A stretch of 7,976 nt of DNA from Elusimicrobiota bacterium (GCA_023249715.1 JAHFCA010000061.1:1-7976); one strand, 5' to 3'; positions 1-6,235 are shown, counted from the stretch's first letter. Numbers and translations are program-made. The notes: generated from the letters alone by a model not told the origin.

Positions 1-1
1 A

Positions 2-1384
2 GTGAGTTCCATCGTAGATTTGCCGAAAGAAACGGTTCAAATAGAATCACTCCTCTGGGCAATGGATCTCTTAACCTTACAAGTCAAAGGAAAAGTGGAA
101 AGTTTTAAAAAGCCCAAGCTCGATTTAGACGTAAAGATTCCCAAAGTGGATCTTAAAGCGTTAAAGGAGTGGGTGGCGCTCCCTAAAGAAATTAAAGTTT
201 CAGTAACTCCTAATATTAGTCTCTTACTCAAAGGAACTCAGGAACGCCTAAACTATTCCGCCACAGTGAAGCTGGACCCGATTGAAATGACAATAGATGG
301 CTTGCTAAAACTCCACCCCAATAATATTGACCCAACTATTCAGGCTGCTTTTAAGGTAAACCCTTTCGATTTAAAAGAGGCTGAAAAGTTAACGGACTTG
401 GCGGCGCCTTACGCTCCATCGGGAAAAGTGTCTCTTTCCGGAGAAGTGTCTGGGCCCCTAAAACTTTTGCAGGCGAAAGGAACTCTTAGATTAGAGAATG
501 TTCAGGCCAAATATAAAAAAATAAATGTTCAATCTCTAAGCGGCGCTTTTGAATTCACCGATAATTCCCTAAATGTTCCTCTGTTAACGGGGCAATTATC
601 TTCTCAAGGAAAGACTCCGTGTGATTTTAAAATTAAAACTTCGGTGGACAATTTTCTCAAGCCCCATATTTTCTTAGACGCGCGCCTTACGACTCTCGAT
701 TTAGGACTGTTTGTTTCCGAAAAGAAAAAAGAAGCGGCCAAAGAAAAAAGCATCGTTTCAATACAAGGCGCCGCCAAATCTTATAAAGGCCCGGAAATTT
801 CCAGCGAAGGTAAATTAACCATCGATAAATTCCTCTACACAAAATTTGAGGGAGAAAAACTCTCCGCCAGTTGGTCTCTCTCCGGAGCCACGCCCAATTG
901 TGATAAGCTAGACGGTAAAGTAACCGTAGAATCCAAGCAGGGGAAAATTTTCGACATGCCTATTCTAAAAGTTCTGGCTCCCATTTTAAAAACAGACCCC
1001 TCTTCTTTTGGCTATTCTTACCTGGGCGGAAATTGGAATGTGACAAAAGGGTTAGCCCGAACCGAGGATTTCAAAGTTCTCTCCGCGGCCTGCGATCTCT
1101 TTTTAAAGGGATCCCTTTCCCTTCCGAATAAAGCGCCGGATCTCACCATAACCGCAAAACTCCCCAAAGGATCTCTGGGAGGAACTTTAGGGGATTTATC
1201 AACGGATAGCGAGGGAAGACCCACTTTTATTTTCTTAATAAAAAATAGTTGGAAACCTGCTCTAGACACTTCCCAAGTAAAAACCAAAGCGGTAGAAAAA
1301 GCGAAAGAAGAGATTAAGAAAAAAGCTTCTGAATTTTTAGAAAACGAAGGTAAAAAACTTTTTAAAGACCTGTTCGGAAAATAA
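2..1384 (+). CDS. AsmA-family envelope protein, C-terminal part (5' end outside window)
   Basis: The frame is open from the left edge, so the GTG at base 2 is probably an internal codon and the true start lies upstream; about 460 residues are visible. The sequence is a long run of alternating beta-strand-like segments. Examples are DLDVKIPKVDLKAL near residue 42 and VSLSGEVSGPLKLLQAKG near 143, with the glycine and alternating hydrophobic pattern of AsmA/TamB/DUF748 repeats. The C-terminus is a charged Lys/Glu-rich helix (VEKAKEEIKKKASEFLENEG) ending in LFKDLFGK, a common ending of AsmA proteins. AsmA relatives are inner-membrane-anchored, largely periplasmic proteins tied to outer-membrane lipid transport and envelope assembly; the membrane anchor would be in the missing N-terminus. 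The stop codon is immediately followed by the kinase ATG, so the two are probably one operon. The family is fairly secure; the exact subfamily is not. Confidence 0.72.
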   Translation: MSSIVDLPKETVQIESLLWAMDLLTLQVKGKVESFKKPKLDLDVKIPKVDLKALKEWVALPKEIKVSVTPNISLLLKGTQERLNYSATVKLDPIEMTIDGLLKLHPNNIDPTIQAAFKVNPFDLKEAEKLTDLAAPYAPSGKVSLSGEVSGPLKLLQAKGTLRLENVQAKYKKINVQSLSGAFEFTDNSLNVPLLTGQLSSQGKTPCDFKIKTSVDNFLKPHIFLDARLTTLDLGLFVSEKKKEAAKEKSIVSIQGAAKSYKGPEISSEGKLTIDKFLYTKFEGEKLSASWSLSGATPNCDKLDGKVTVESKQGKIFDMPILKVLAPILKTDPSSFGYSYLGGNWNVTKGLARTEDFKVLSAACDLFLKGSLSLPNKAPDLTITAKLPKGSLGGTLGDLSTDSEGRPTFIFLIKNSWKPALDTSQVKTKAVEKAKEEIKKKASEFLENEGKKLFKDLFGK

Positions 1385-3229
1385 ATGGAGAATCCCGCTC
1401 AAAAAACTGGCAGCCCGCTCGATAATTTTCTTAGCCAATTCGGCAAAACCATTTCACAGGCGCGCCTATATCCCATTAGCCACCCGTTAGTGAGCCAGTC
1501 CATTCAAAACAGTTTTTCTTCTCTATCCCAGTTTTTAGAGCAAAATGCGGAGATCACCATTACGTATGTGGATAAAATGTATTTGGTGAACGGCGTCAAC
1601 TCCGCCAGCCTTTCTTCTATCGCTTCCACTCTCCACACTCTCTTTGAAAAATATTCTTTGCAATCGTTAAGTTTCTTAAAAGAGATTTCTTCCGCGGAAT
1701 ATAATTCCTTTTTAAAAATTCTGTCGAACCCCAAAGAAGTCGCCGATTTAAAGACCGCTCTCGAAAAAGAGACGGTGCAACATATCTCGCTTAACAGCGC
1801 CATCTACGCCAAAGTGGGAGAAGGTGGCGGGGACGGAAAAGGAGACGGGAGCGGCGGCGGCGCAGGGAGTGGAACAACCGCGGAGGCAGAGCAATCACCA
1901 AAAAAACCTAAAGAATGGTTCGACAATTTACAGGAGATGCCATTAGAGGCGAATCTAAGAGAGATTGTTAAAAAATCTGTTCCCGATTCCGATACGCAGA
2001 AAAAAATATATGAGCTCATCCTAAAACAAATCAATTCTGAAATGGAAACCTATGTAAAAAAAGCGACGCGGGATATCCAACAAGAAAAAGATGTTTTAGT
2101 GAGCGAACAGGCCAAAACAAAATCGGTTATCAGCCAGCTTTCCACGGGATCGATTATGGTCAACGAAAAAGGCGAAATAGTCATGGTCAACGAAGGGGCC
2201 GAAAGAATTCTGGGCGTACCCTTGGCGGAACTTAAAGGAAAAACTTTGGAACAGATCGCCCGTCAAGAGCTCATGATCTCTTTGGCTAAAGAGATCGCCC
2301 CCACAGTGGAAGAAAGCGCGCCCCAGGTAACCGTTTTAGCTCAAGAATTAACCCAGCATATCATTCAAAATTCCACCGCCATGATCCAAAATCCAGAGGG
2401 CAAGGTGGTTGGTATGATTTCTGTATTGCAAGATATCGCGAAACTCCGGGAGCTCCAAAGAATTCAAGACGATTTTATGTCCCATGTTACCCACGAACTC
2501 CGTTCCCCCTTAACCGCCATTAAAGCGGCTTTAGGCGCTGCCCAAGAGGGAACAAATAAAGATCCGCAGCAAGAACAGGTTCTAACCATTGCCGGCCGCA
2601 ATGTGGACCGCTTGGCCCGGCTTATCAACGATTTATTGGATGTCTCCAAAATTGGGGGCGGTAAAATGACGGTAAATCCCAGAGCAGTCTCTTCTGAAAT
2701 TTTAATCCGCGACGCGGCGCAAAGTTTAGAATCCTGGGCAAAAATAAAACAGATTCAACTCGCTTTTGAACCCAAAGGAAAGATGCCATACATTCTTGCC
2801 GACGCCGACAGAACCACGCAAATTCTGGTAAACCTAATTTCGAACGCGATTAAATTTACTCCGGCCAACGGAACTATTCGGGTTCATGCGTCCCCGCCGG
2901 GAGCCACTTATTTAAAAGTAAACGTTACAGACTCCGGCCCCGGCATGACTCAGCAAGAGCAGCAACATCTTTTTGAACGTTTTTTTCAAGCAAAGAAATT
3001 GACCAAGTCCGACAGCCCCGGCACCGGGTTAGGCCTCTACATCGCAAAAACATTGGTGGAACTGCAAAAAGGCCAAATTGGCTGCGAAAGCGAAAAAGGA
3101 AAAGGGACTACCTTTTATTTTACAATCCCCATCACCCAAGAACCGGAAAAACCTACCCCGCTACAACCTCAACAAAAGAATCCTATAATTAAAAACACAA
3201 ATTGGCTCACCCGGTTTTTCAAGAAGTAG
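1385..3229 (+). CDS. Cytoplasmic PAS-containing sensor histidine kinase
   Basis: A 614-residue kinase expected to autophosphorylate on histidine and pass the phosphate to a response regulator. Visible order: an N-terminal domain (about 1-145) with ARLYPISHPL at 26-35 and a later YLVNG; a Gly-rich linker (about 145-162); a helical segment; a PAS-like domain (about 245-355, SIMVNEKGEIVMVNEGAERILG); HisKA with H-box VTHELRSP (His370); and HATPase_c with N-box LVNLISNAIKFTP (Asn487), G1 DSGPGM (516-521) and G2 GTGLGL (546-551). No membrane segment or signal peptide is apparent, so it should sense an internal signal or a partner protein. The LYPxxHP-type N-terminal domain resembles uncharacterised domains found with signalling proteins; its role is unknown to me. 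It starts directly after the AsmA stop with no clear Shine-Dalgarno, implying translational coupling. No response regulator is in the window, so the partner is encoded elsewhere. Confidence 0.93.
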   Translation: MENPAQKTGSPLDNFLSQFGKTISQARLYPISHPLVSQSIQNSFSSLSQFLEQNAEITITYVDKMYLVNGVNSASLSSIASTLHTLFEKYSLQSLSFLKEISSAEYNSFLKILSNPKEVADLKTALEKETVQHISLNSAIYAKVGEGGGDGKGDGSGGGAGSGTTAEAEQSPKKPKEWFDNLQEMPLEANLREIVKKSVPDSDTQKKIYELILKQINSEMETYVKKATRDIQQEKDVLVSEQAKTKSVISQLSTGSIMVNEKGEIVMVNEGAERILGVPLAELKGKTLEQIARQELMISLAKEIAPTVEESAPQVTVLAQELTQHIIQNSTAMIQNPEGKVVGMISVLQDIAKLRELQRIQDDFMSHVTHELRSPLTAIKAALGAAQEGTNKDPQQEQVLTIAGRNVDRLARLINDLLDVSKIGGGKMTVNPRAVSSEILIRDAAQSLESWAKIKQIQLAFEPKGKMPYILADADRTTQILVNLISNAIKFTPANGTIRVHASPPGATYLKVNVTDSGPGMTQQEQQHLFERFFQAKKLTKSDSPGTGLGLYIAKTLVELQKGQIGCESEKGKGTTFYFTIPITQEPEKPTPLQPQQKNPIIKNTNWLTRFFKK

Positions 3230-3252
3230 CGCGGAGGCTGGCCAGACAGCCC

Positions 3253-3281
3253 TTGAAAAAGCGAGAATTTAATGTTAAACT
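3253..3281 (+). promoter_or_regulatory. Predicted sigma70-type promoter of the antitoxin gene
   Basis: TTGAAA (3253-3258) and TAAACT (3276-3281) are separated by 17 bp, with a predicted transcription start near 3288. The -35 is a 5/6 match and the -10 a 4/6 match to consensus. The -10 box lies inside the left half of the inverted repeat, the expected geometry for an autorepressed toxin-antitoxin promoter. Prediction from sequence only. Confidence 0.5.
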
Positions 3282-3294
3282 AATGTTTAACATT
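3271..3294. promoter_or_regulatory. Perfect inverted repeat, probable antitoxin operator
   Basis: The arms AATGTTAAAC (3271-3280) and GTTTAACATT (3285-3294) are exact reverse complements separated by TAAT. The element overlaps the predicted -10 and ends 27 bp before the antitoxin ATG. Phd/YefM-type antitoxins usually repress their own operon by binding such palindromes, so this is the natural operator. It has no U-tract and is AT-rich, so a terminator role is unlikely. Confidence 0.6.
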
Positions 3295-3321
3295 TGTTGA
3301 ATAATTTAGATGGAGGTCCCC

Positions 3322-3687
3322 ATGAATGTCGTATCCCTTTTAAGAAAAACTGAAACGATGGGCGCTCGGGAATTCCGTTACAATCTAGACAAGATGCTTC
3401 GAAATCCCCCCAGACCTTGTCGTATTATGTTGCACAATAAACCAGCCTTGGTCGTTCTTTCTGACGATGATTTTCTTCAGATTATTGAAGTTATGGAAGA
3501 ATTAAAAAATGAGGGGGTCTTAGAGAGAGTCACTAAAAATCTTAAGATGGAACACAAGAAACGCCCCACTTGGTTCTGGAACAAGACCTGGCAAAAAAAG
3601 GAGAAGCGCGCGGATACGGAGCTTAAATCCGGTAAAGTGCATCACGCTCGCAGCGCAAAAGATCTAATTAAACAATTGAAGTCATGA
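3322..3687 (+). CDS. Phd/YefM-like antitoxin, apparently orphaned
   Basis: A 121-residue protein when started at the ATG at 3322. That start is chosen because GGAGG at 3312-3316 sits 5 nt upstream, whereas the in-frame ATG at 3310 would overlap this ribosome binding site. The N-terminal half (MGAREFRYNLDKML, then PCRIMLHNKPALVVLSDDDFLQ) follows the Phd/YefM pattern: a residue run resembling TxARExLxxLL, then a hairpin carrying the KPxAVLVSxxDF-type segment. It is followed by a helix (IIEVMEELKNEG). The C-terminal part, rich in Lys/Arg and ending SAKDLIKQLKS, should be the toxin-neutralising tail. Its stop overlaps by 4 nt (ATGA) the start of a truncated RelE/ParE-like toxin. The promoter overlaps a palindromic operator, so autoregulation is expected. 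With its toxin broken, it may now be a solitary DNA-binding regulator or be decaying. Confidence 0.75.
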   Translation: MNVVSLLRKTETMGAREFRYNLDKMLRNPPRPCRIMLHNKPALVVLSDDDFLQIIEVMEELKNEGVLERVTKNLKMEHKKRPTWFWNKTWQKKEKRADTELKSGKVHHARSAKDLIKQLKS

Positions 3688-3770
3688 CGTTTGATTGGCT
3701 TCCGCAAGCAAAAAATGATTATAAATCATTAGGAAGTGGCCGAAGCTTGAAGTATCAATGGAATATTTAG
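3684..3770 (+). pseudogene. Truncated RelE/ParE-like toxin
   Basis: The ATG at 3684 overlaps the antitoxin stop (ATGA), the usual coupling in toxin-antitoxin operons. The reading frame gives 28 residues, beginning MTFDWLPQAKNDYKSL, before TAG at 3768. The pattern aromatic-x-W-x-P-x-A-x-x-D-Y-x-x-L matches the first strand and helix of RelE/ParE-superfamily toxins, which normally run to about 85-110 residues. Nothing downstream resembles the rest of the fold or its catalytic residues in any + strand frame I read. The homology appears to end near residue 20 (about 3745), where the sequence changes character. An inactive remnant is the best reading; a 28-residue functional peptide is possible but unlikely. 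Confidence 0.62.
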
Positions 3771-3814
3771 ACAGCAGTAATGGCACGATTATGGCACGAT
3801 TATTTTTTGATTGA
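3746..3814 (+). pseudogene. Possible tail of a tyrosine recombinase (remnant)
   Basis: A second frame reads LEVSMEYLD then SSNGTIMARLFFD and stops at 3812-3814; it is closed upstream by a stop at 3722-3724. Tails with a short helix followed by NGTIMAR- or GTxxAQ-like residues are common at the very C-terminus of phage-type integrases next to tRNA genes. That impression comes from general familiarity with the family, not a search. The catalytic R-H-R-Y residues are absent, so only the last 22 codons or so would survive. The join to the toxin fragment near 3745 would mark a deletion or recombination junction. Low confidence. Confidence 0.3.
3780..3801. repeat. Tandem 11-bp repeat, two perfect copies
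   Basis: ATGGCACGATT occurs at 3780-3790 and again at 3791-3801. It lies in the possible integrase tail, about 115 bp upstream of tRNA-Ser. It could be replication slippage or part of an accessory-protein or recombinase binding region; the sequence alone does not decide. Confidence 0.7.
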
Positions 3815-3914
3815 AAATGGACAAAAGCGAACAGAAAAGCGGACAAAAAATCAAAATAAAGAAGAATTTTCGGAAGTATAAATTTAACAAATCGTATTGA
3901 TAATTCAATGTACT

Positions 3915-4004
3915 GGAGGGGTGCTGGAGCGGTTGATCAGGCCAGTCTCGAAAACTGGTAGGCCTTTACGGGCCTCGAGAGTTCGAATCTCTCCCCCTCC
4001 GCCA
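3915..4004 (+). tRNA. tRNA-Ser (anticodon CGA), CCA encoded
   Basis: A complete class II cloverleaf. Acceptor GGAGGGG (3915-3921) pairs with CCCCTCC (3994-4000), followed by discriminator G4001 and an encoded CCA (4002-4004). The D-arm is CTG/CAG around a GAGCGGTTGAT loop. The anticodon stem CCAGT/ACTGG encloses CTCGAAA, with anticodon CGA at 3949-3951 reading UCG serine codons. The long variable arm GGCC/GGCC (3961-3974) is typical of tRNA-Ser. The T-arm GAGAG/CTCTC encloses TTCGAAT. All stems pair perfectly, so the gene looks intact. tRNA-Ser genes are frequent integration targets for mobile elements, and this one sits between toxin/integrase debris and a defence module. I see no second copy of its 3' end within the window that would mark the far attachment site. 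Confidence 0.97.
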
Positions 4005-4292
4005 AGTTTTACATTCAGCGAAATTGAAAGAGGTTGCCTCGGCGCTTCGCGCCTCGGCATTGAATTTTGCGGGATACACATCTTTAACAAAAGAAAAATA
4101 CTACGGCTACGACTTTCTATCTGGAGATTTCCTTATCGCTCTATTTGCGGGAAGTTACTACCGTTGGTAACTGCAAGACACACAATCGAGCAAAAGGAAA
4201 TCGGTAAGAAAGAGTGGGTTTTGAATTAATGTGGTAAAATAGGCAAAAAATGAATACTTTTTAGCATTATCTACAATATTTTGTGTAAATCA
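4005..4292. other. Non-coding gap after tRNA-Ser
   Basis: I find no convincing gene between the tRNA and the ATPase promoter. It holds a GC-rich hairpin near 4036-4058, a 54-codon open stretch (4006-4170) without start or ribosome binding site, and a very AT-rich tail. Longer open frames that cross the tRNA here are artefacts of the tRNA sequence. Confidence 0.6.
4036..4058. repeat. GC-rich hairpin with flanking direct repeats
   Basis: The octamer GCCTCGGC occurs at 4036-4043 and 4051-4058, separated by GCTTCGC. Within it GGCGC (4041-4045) and GCGCC (4049-4053) form a tight stem over a TTC loop. It stands out as a GC-rich island in AT-rich surroundings, 32 bp after the tRNA. No U-run follows, so it is not a standard intrinsic terminator. 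It may be a small dispersed palindromic element. Confidence 0.5.
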
Positions 4293-4321
4293 TTGCAATT
4301 TTTTCATATATCTGCTAAGAT
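4293..4321 (+). promoter_or_regulatory. Predicted extended -10 promoter of the defence module
   Basis: TTGCAA (4293-4298) and TAAGAT (4316-4321) are exactly 17 bp apart. A TG at 4313-4314 lies one base before the -10, giving an extended -10 element. The predicted start near 4328 leaves a leader of about 37 nt. The surrounding DNA is very AT-rich, which also favours transcription. A ribosome binding site is weak: AAGGG at 4345-4349 lies 15 nt from the ATG. Confidence 0.55.
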
Positions 4322-4364
4322 AGGTTTTGTCAAGGTAAATAAATAAGGGTAAAACTATAAAAAT

Positions 4365-5573
4365 ATGATTCATTCAATAACTTGTAAAAACTTCTATTCT
4401 TTTGGGGAAGAGACTTCACTCAATTTTGAGGTAAATGGTAACGCTCCCGAGAATAATGGGTATTTTAAGACAAAGTCTGGCGCCCGACTCTCCAAAGTTG
4501 AGACGGCTATCGGACCAAACGCATCAGGCAAAACAAATCTGCTTAAAGTTTTGCCGTTTTTGAAGTGGTTGATCATTGATTCTTTCAACATGAAGCCAGA
4601 GAAGCCTATCGTTGTTAAGCCATTTGCTTTTGGTGATAAAAAGAACGCGCCGACAGACTTGTCGGTGGTGTTTGAGGTTGATGGCAAAGTATACACATAT
4701 GCTTTTACTATCACAAAAGAAAAAATTATAAGCGAGGAATTAAAACAAACCAGTTTCGCTAAAGAGAAAAAGTCTACCAAAAAGATTTTTTCTCGAAGTT
4801 GGAACGAGAAAGACAATCGCTATAACTTTGAGGGAGATAGCTTCGAGCTCCCTAAAGGATTTGAAAATCTCTTGCGCTCTAACGCGAGTGTAATCGGCAC
4901 CGCCGCTCGCTTGAATCACGCTGAAAGTCAGAATATTGCTACTTATTGGGGTAAGATTGAGACAAATGTCATTGAGGCTGGTTGGATTGGCGACCATCTG
5001 CTCCCCAATTCAATTGCTCAGCTATTCGAAGCATTTGATTTTTTTAGTGAAAATAGTGTTCTCAAACAGGAAGCCGAAAAACTTCTATGCCGATTTGATT
5101 TAGGATTAAGCGAATTCGAAATTAAGAAAGAGAAAAAAGAGAATGGATTTTCTCTGAATGTTCAGGCGGCGCACCAGTTCAATGGTCAAACTCAATACCT
5201 CCCTGTTCAATATGAGTCGTCCGGCATCAAGCAATTATTCGTCTTGCTTAAGAGTATTCTCTCTGCGCTTGAAAAAGGCAGTATCGCGATTGTAGATGAA
5301 TTCGATGTAAACCTTCACCCCGAAATAGTGATGGCGTTATTTGATCTGTTTATCCAGCCGGAAACAAATCCAAAAAATGCCCAGCTTCTTCTCAGCACCC
5401 ATAGCCACCTACTTTTGAGCAAGCTCGATAAGTATCAGATTATTTTGGTCGAAAAAAATGATGATGGAATTAGTGAAGTGTGGCGACTAGACGAAGTATC
5501 TGATGTTCGTTCAGATGAAAACTATTACACGAAATATATCGCCGGAGCGTATGGGGCTGTTCCTAAGATTTAG
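4365..5573 (+). CDS. AAA/ABC-type ATPase, AbiLi/RloA-like defence component
   Basis: A 402-residue ATPase of the AAA_15/AAA_21 type, related to RecF/SMC-like ATP-binding folds. It opens with the family's usual start (MIHSITCKNFYSFGEET). Walker A is GPNASGKT (50-57). A signature-like ESSGIKQ lies at 284-290. Walker B is IAIVDEFD, with Asp311 and Glu312, followed by LHPE (317-320). The H-switch is STHSH (344-348). The ending YTKYIAGAYGAVP is typical of AbiLi/RloA-type ATPases, and there is no C-terminal Toprim domain, unlike OLD proteins. In two-gene phage-defence systems such an ATPase is thought to sense infection and control a partner effector. Here the partner is the RloB-like gene 11 nt downstream. 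It has its own promoter and lies beside tRNA-Ser. By eye, lysine AAG and leucine TTG/CTT codons seem commoner than in neighbouring genes, consistent with transfer. ATPase identity is secure; system assignment less so. Confidence 0.87.
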   Translation: MIHSITCKNFYSFGEETSLNFEVNGNAPENNGYFKTKSGARLSKVETAIGPNASGKTNLLKVLPFLKWLIIDSFNMKPEKPIVVKPFAFGDKKNAPTDLSVVFEVDGKVYTYAFTITKEKIISEELKQTSFAKEKKSTKKIFSRSWNEKDNRYNFEGDSFELPKGFENLLRSNASVIGTAARLNHAESQNIATYWGKIETNVIEAGWIGDHLLPNSIAQLFEAFDFFSENSVLKQEAEKLLCRFDLGLSEFEIKKEKKENGFSLNVQAAHQFNGQTQYLPVQYESSGIKQLFVLLKSILSALEKGSIAIVDEFDVNLHPEIVMALFDLFIQPETNPKNAQLLLSTHSHLLLSKLDKYQIILVEKNDDGISEVWRLDEVSDVRSDENYYTKYIAGAYGAVPKI

Positions 5574-5584
5574 CGCTAAAAGTC

Positions 5585-6118
5585 ATGTCGCGAACAAATC
5601 CATACAAGAAAAAGCGTCGCAGCGCCAACCGAACCCTGCTCATGTGCGGAGAAGGACTTGGTGAAGAAATGTTTCTGAAGTATTTGCGAGGATTGTATTC
5701 CCGCAATAGCGGAGTCGCGGTAACAATCCGTAATGGTAAGGGAGGCGCTGCAACGCATATAATCACAAACGCAGTCAATGAACCCGGGTCATTTGATCAT
5801 CGGATTGTGATTTTAGATAACGATAAAAGCGAACAGGAAATGAATCAGGCGCGAGCGGAAGCTCGCCAACGAGGAGTTGAACTTTTGGAAAATACCCCGT
5901 GCTTGGAAGCTACTCTACTTGCAATTTTGCGCCCAGGTCAAAATTTTTTAGGAAAAACTTCTGAGTGGTGTAAAAGTGAATTTGAATCAAATTATTTGAA
6001 TAAGAAAAAACGAACTGAAATTGGAGAATACGGAAAATTCTTTTCCAAATCGACATTAGATGCACAAAGGGCAAATGTGTCGGAGTTGAATGCGATTATT
6101 TCTCTCATGGAACAATAG
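5585..6118 (+). CDS. RloB-family protein (AbiLii-like predicted effector)
   Basis: A 177-residue protein starting 11 nt after the ATPase stop. It has the RloB layout: a basic N-terminus (KKKRR, 8-12), a strand ending CGEGLGEE (21-28) in place of the usual CEGxxTE, an ILDNDK segment (Asp78 and Asp80) and TPCLE (Glu108) in place of the usual NPCFE. These acidic positions fit the Toprim-like nuclease fold proposed for the family. In AbiL the ATPase-RloB pair causes abortive infection; PARIS pairs a comparable ATPase with a different Toprim effector. RloB was named from genes linked to restriction loci, but no restriction genes are present here. The protein is on the short side for the family and its second half (129-177) is Lys/Glu-rich and hard to assign. 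It could be a divergent or slightly truncated member. No strong Shine-Dalgarno is seen, so it is probably coupled to the ATPase. Confidence 0.78.
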   Translation: MSRTNPYKKKRRSANRTLLMCGEGLGEEMFLKYLRGLYSRNSGVAVTIRNGKGGAATHIITNAVNEPGSFDHRIVILDNDKSEQEMNQARAEARQRGVELLENTPCLEATLLAILRPGQNFLGKTSEWCKSEFESNYLNKKKRTEIGEYGKFFSKSTLDAQRANVSELNAIISLMEQ

Positions 6119-6228
6119 GGAGCCGCTCGCGTTAGCGGACGGGCTTGCGCGCGCACGGGGCGGGTGGGGCAAGCACAGAGAGCTACCACGGATGTAGCTA
6201 GGCCACAGAGCGAACACGGAGCAACACC
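6119..6228. repeat. GC-rich gap with small hairpins and degenerate CACRGAG repeats
   Basis: Three short inverted repeats stand in a row: CCGCT/AGCGG (6123-6138), GCTTGC/GCAAGC (6143-6148 and 6169-6174) and AGCTAC/GTAGCT (6181-6199). CACAGAG occurs at 6174-6180 and 6204-6210, and CACGGAG follows shortly after. The stretch is much richer in GC than either neighbour. No U-run follows any hairpin, so a classical terminator is not evident. It may be the right edge of the accessory insertion. Confidence 0.45.
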
Positions 6229-6235
6229 AAGGAGG
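6229..6235 (+). promoter_or_regulatory. Ribosome binding site setting the dehydratase start
   Basis: AAGGAGG lies 12 nt before the ATG at 6248. It favours that start over the in-frame ATG at 6164, which would add 28 residues encoded by the hairpin-rich gap. The spacing is at the long end of normal. Confidence 0.6.

Noticed and set aside
3236..3251. Hairpin GGCTG/CAGCC after the kinase as a terminator
   Set aside because: Only 5 bp of stem and no U-run follows; too weak to call.
3817..3900. 27-codon Lys-rich open frame (MDKSEQKSGQK...)
   Set aside because: No ribosome binding site, low complexity, AT-rich DNA directly before the tRNA; likely chance.
3905..4090. 61-codon - strand open frame containing GGGGEIRTLEARKGLPVFETG
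   Set aside because: This is the antisense translation of a tRNA-Ser gene, a well-known spurious annotation.
3897..4229. 110-codon + strand open frame crossing tRNA-Ser
   Set aside because: It overlaps the whole tRNA and reads through its stems; there is no ribosome binding site and no family pattern.
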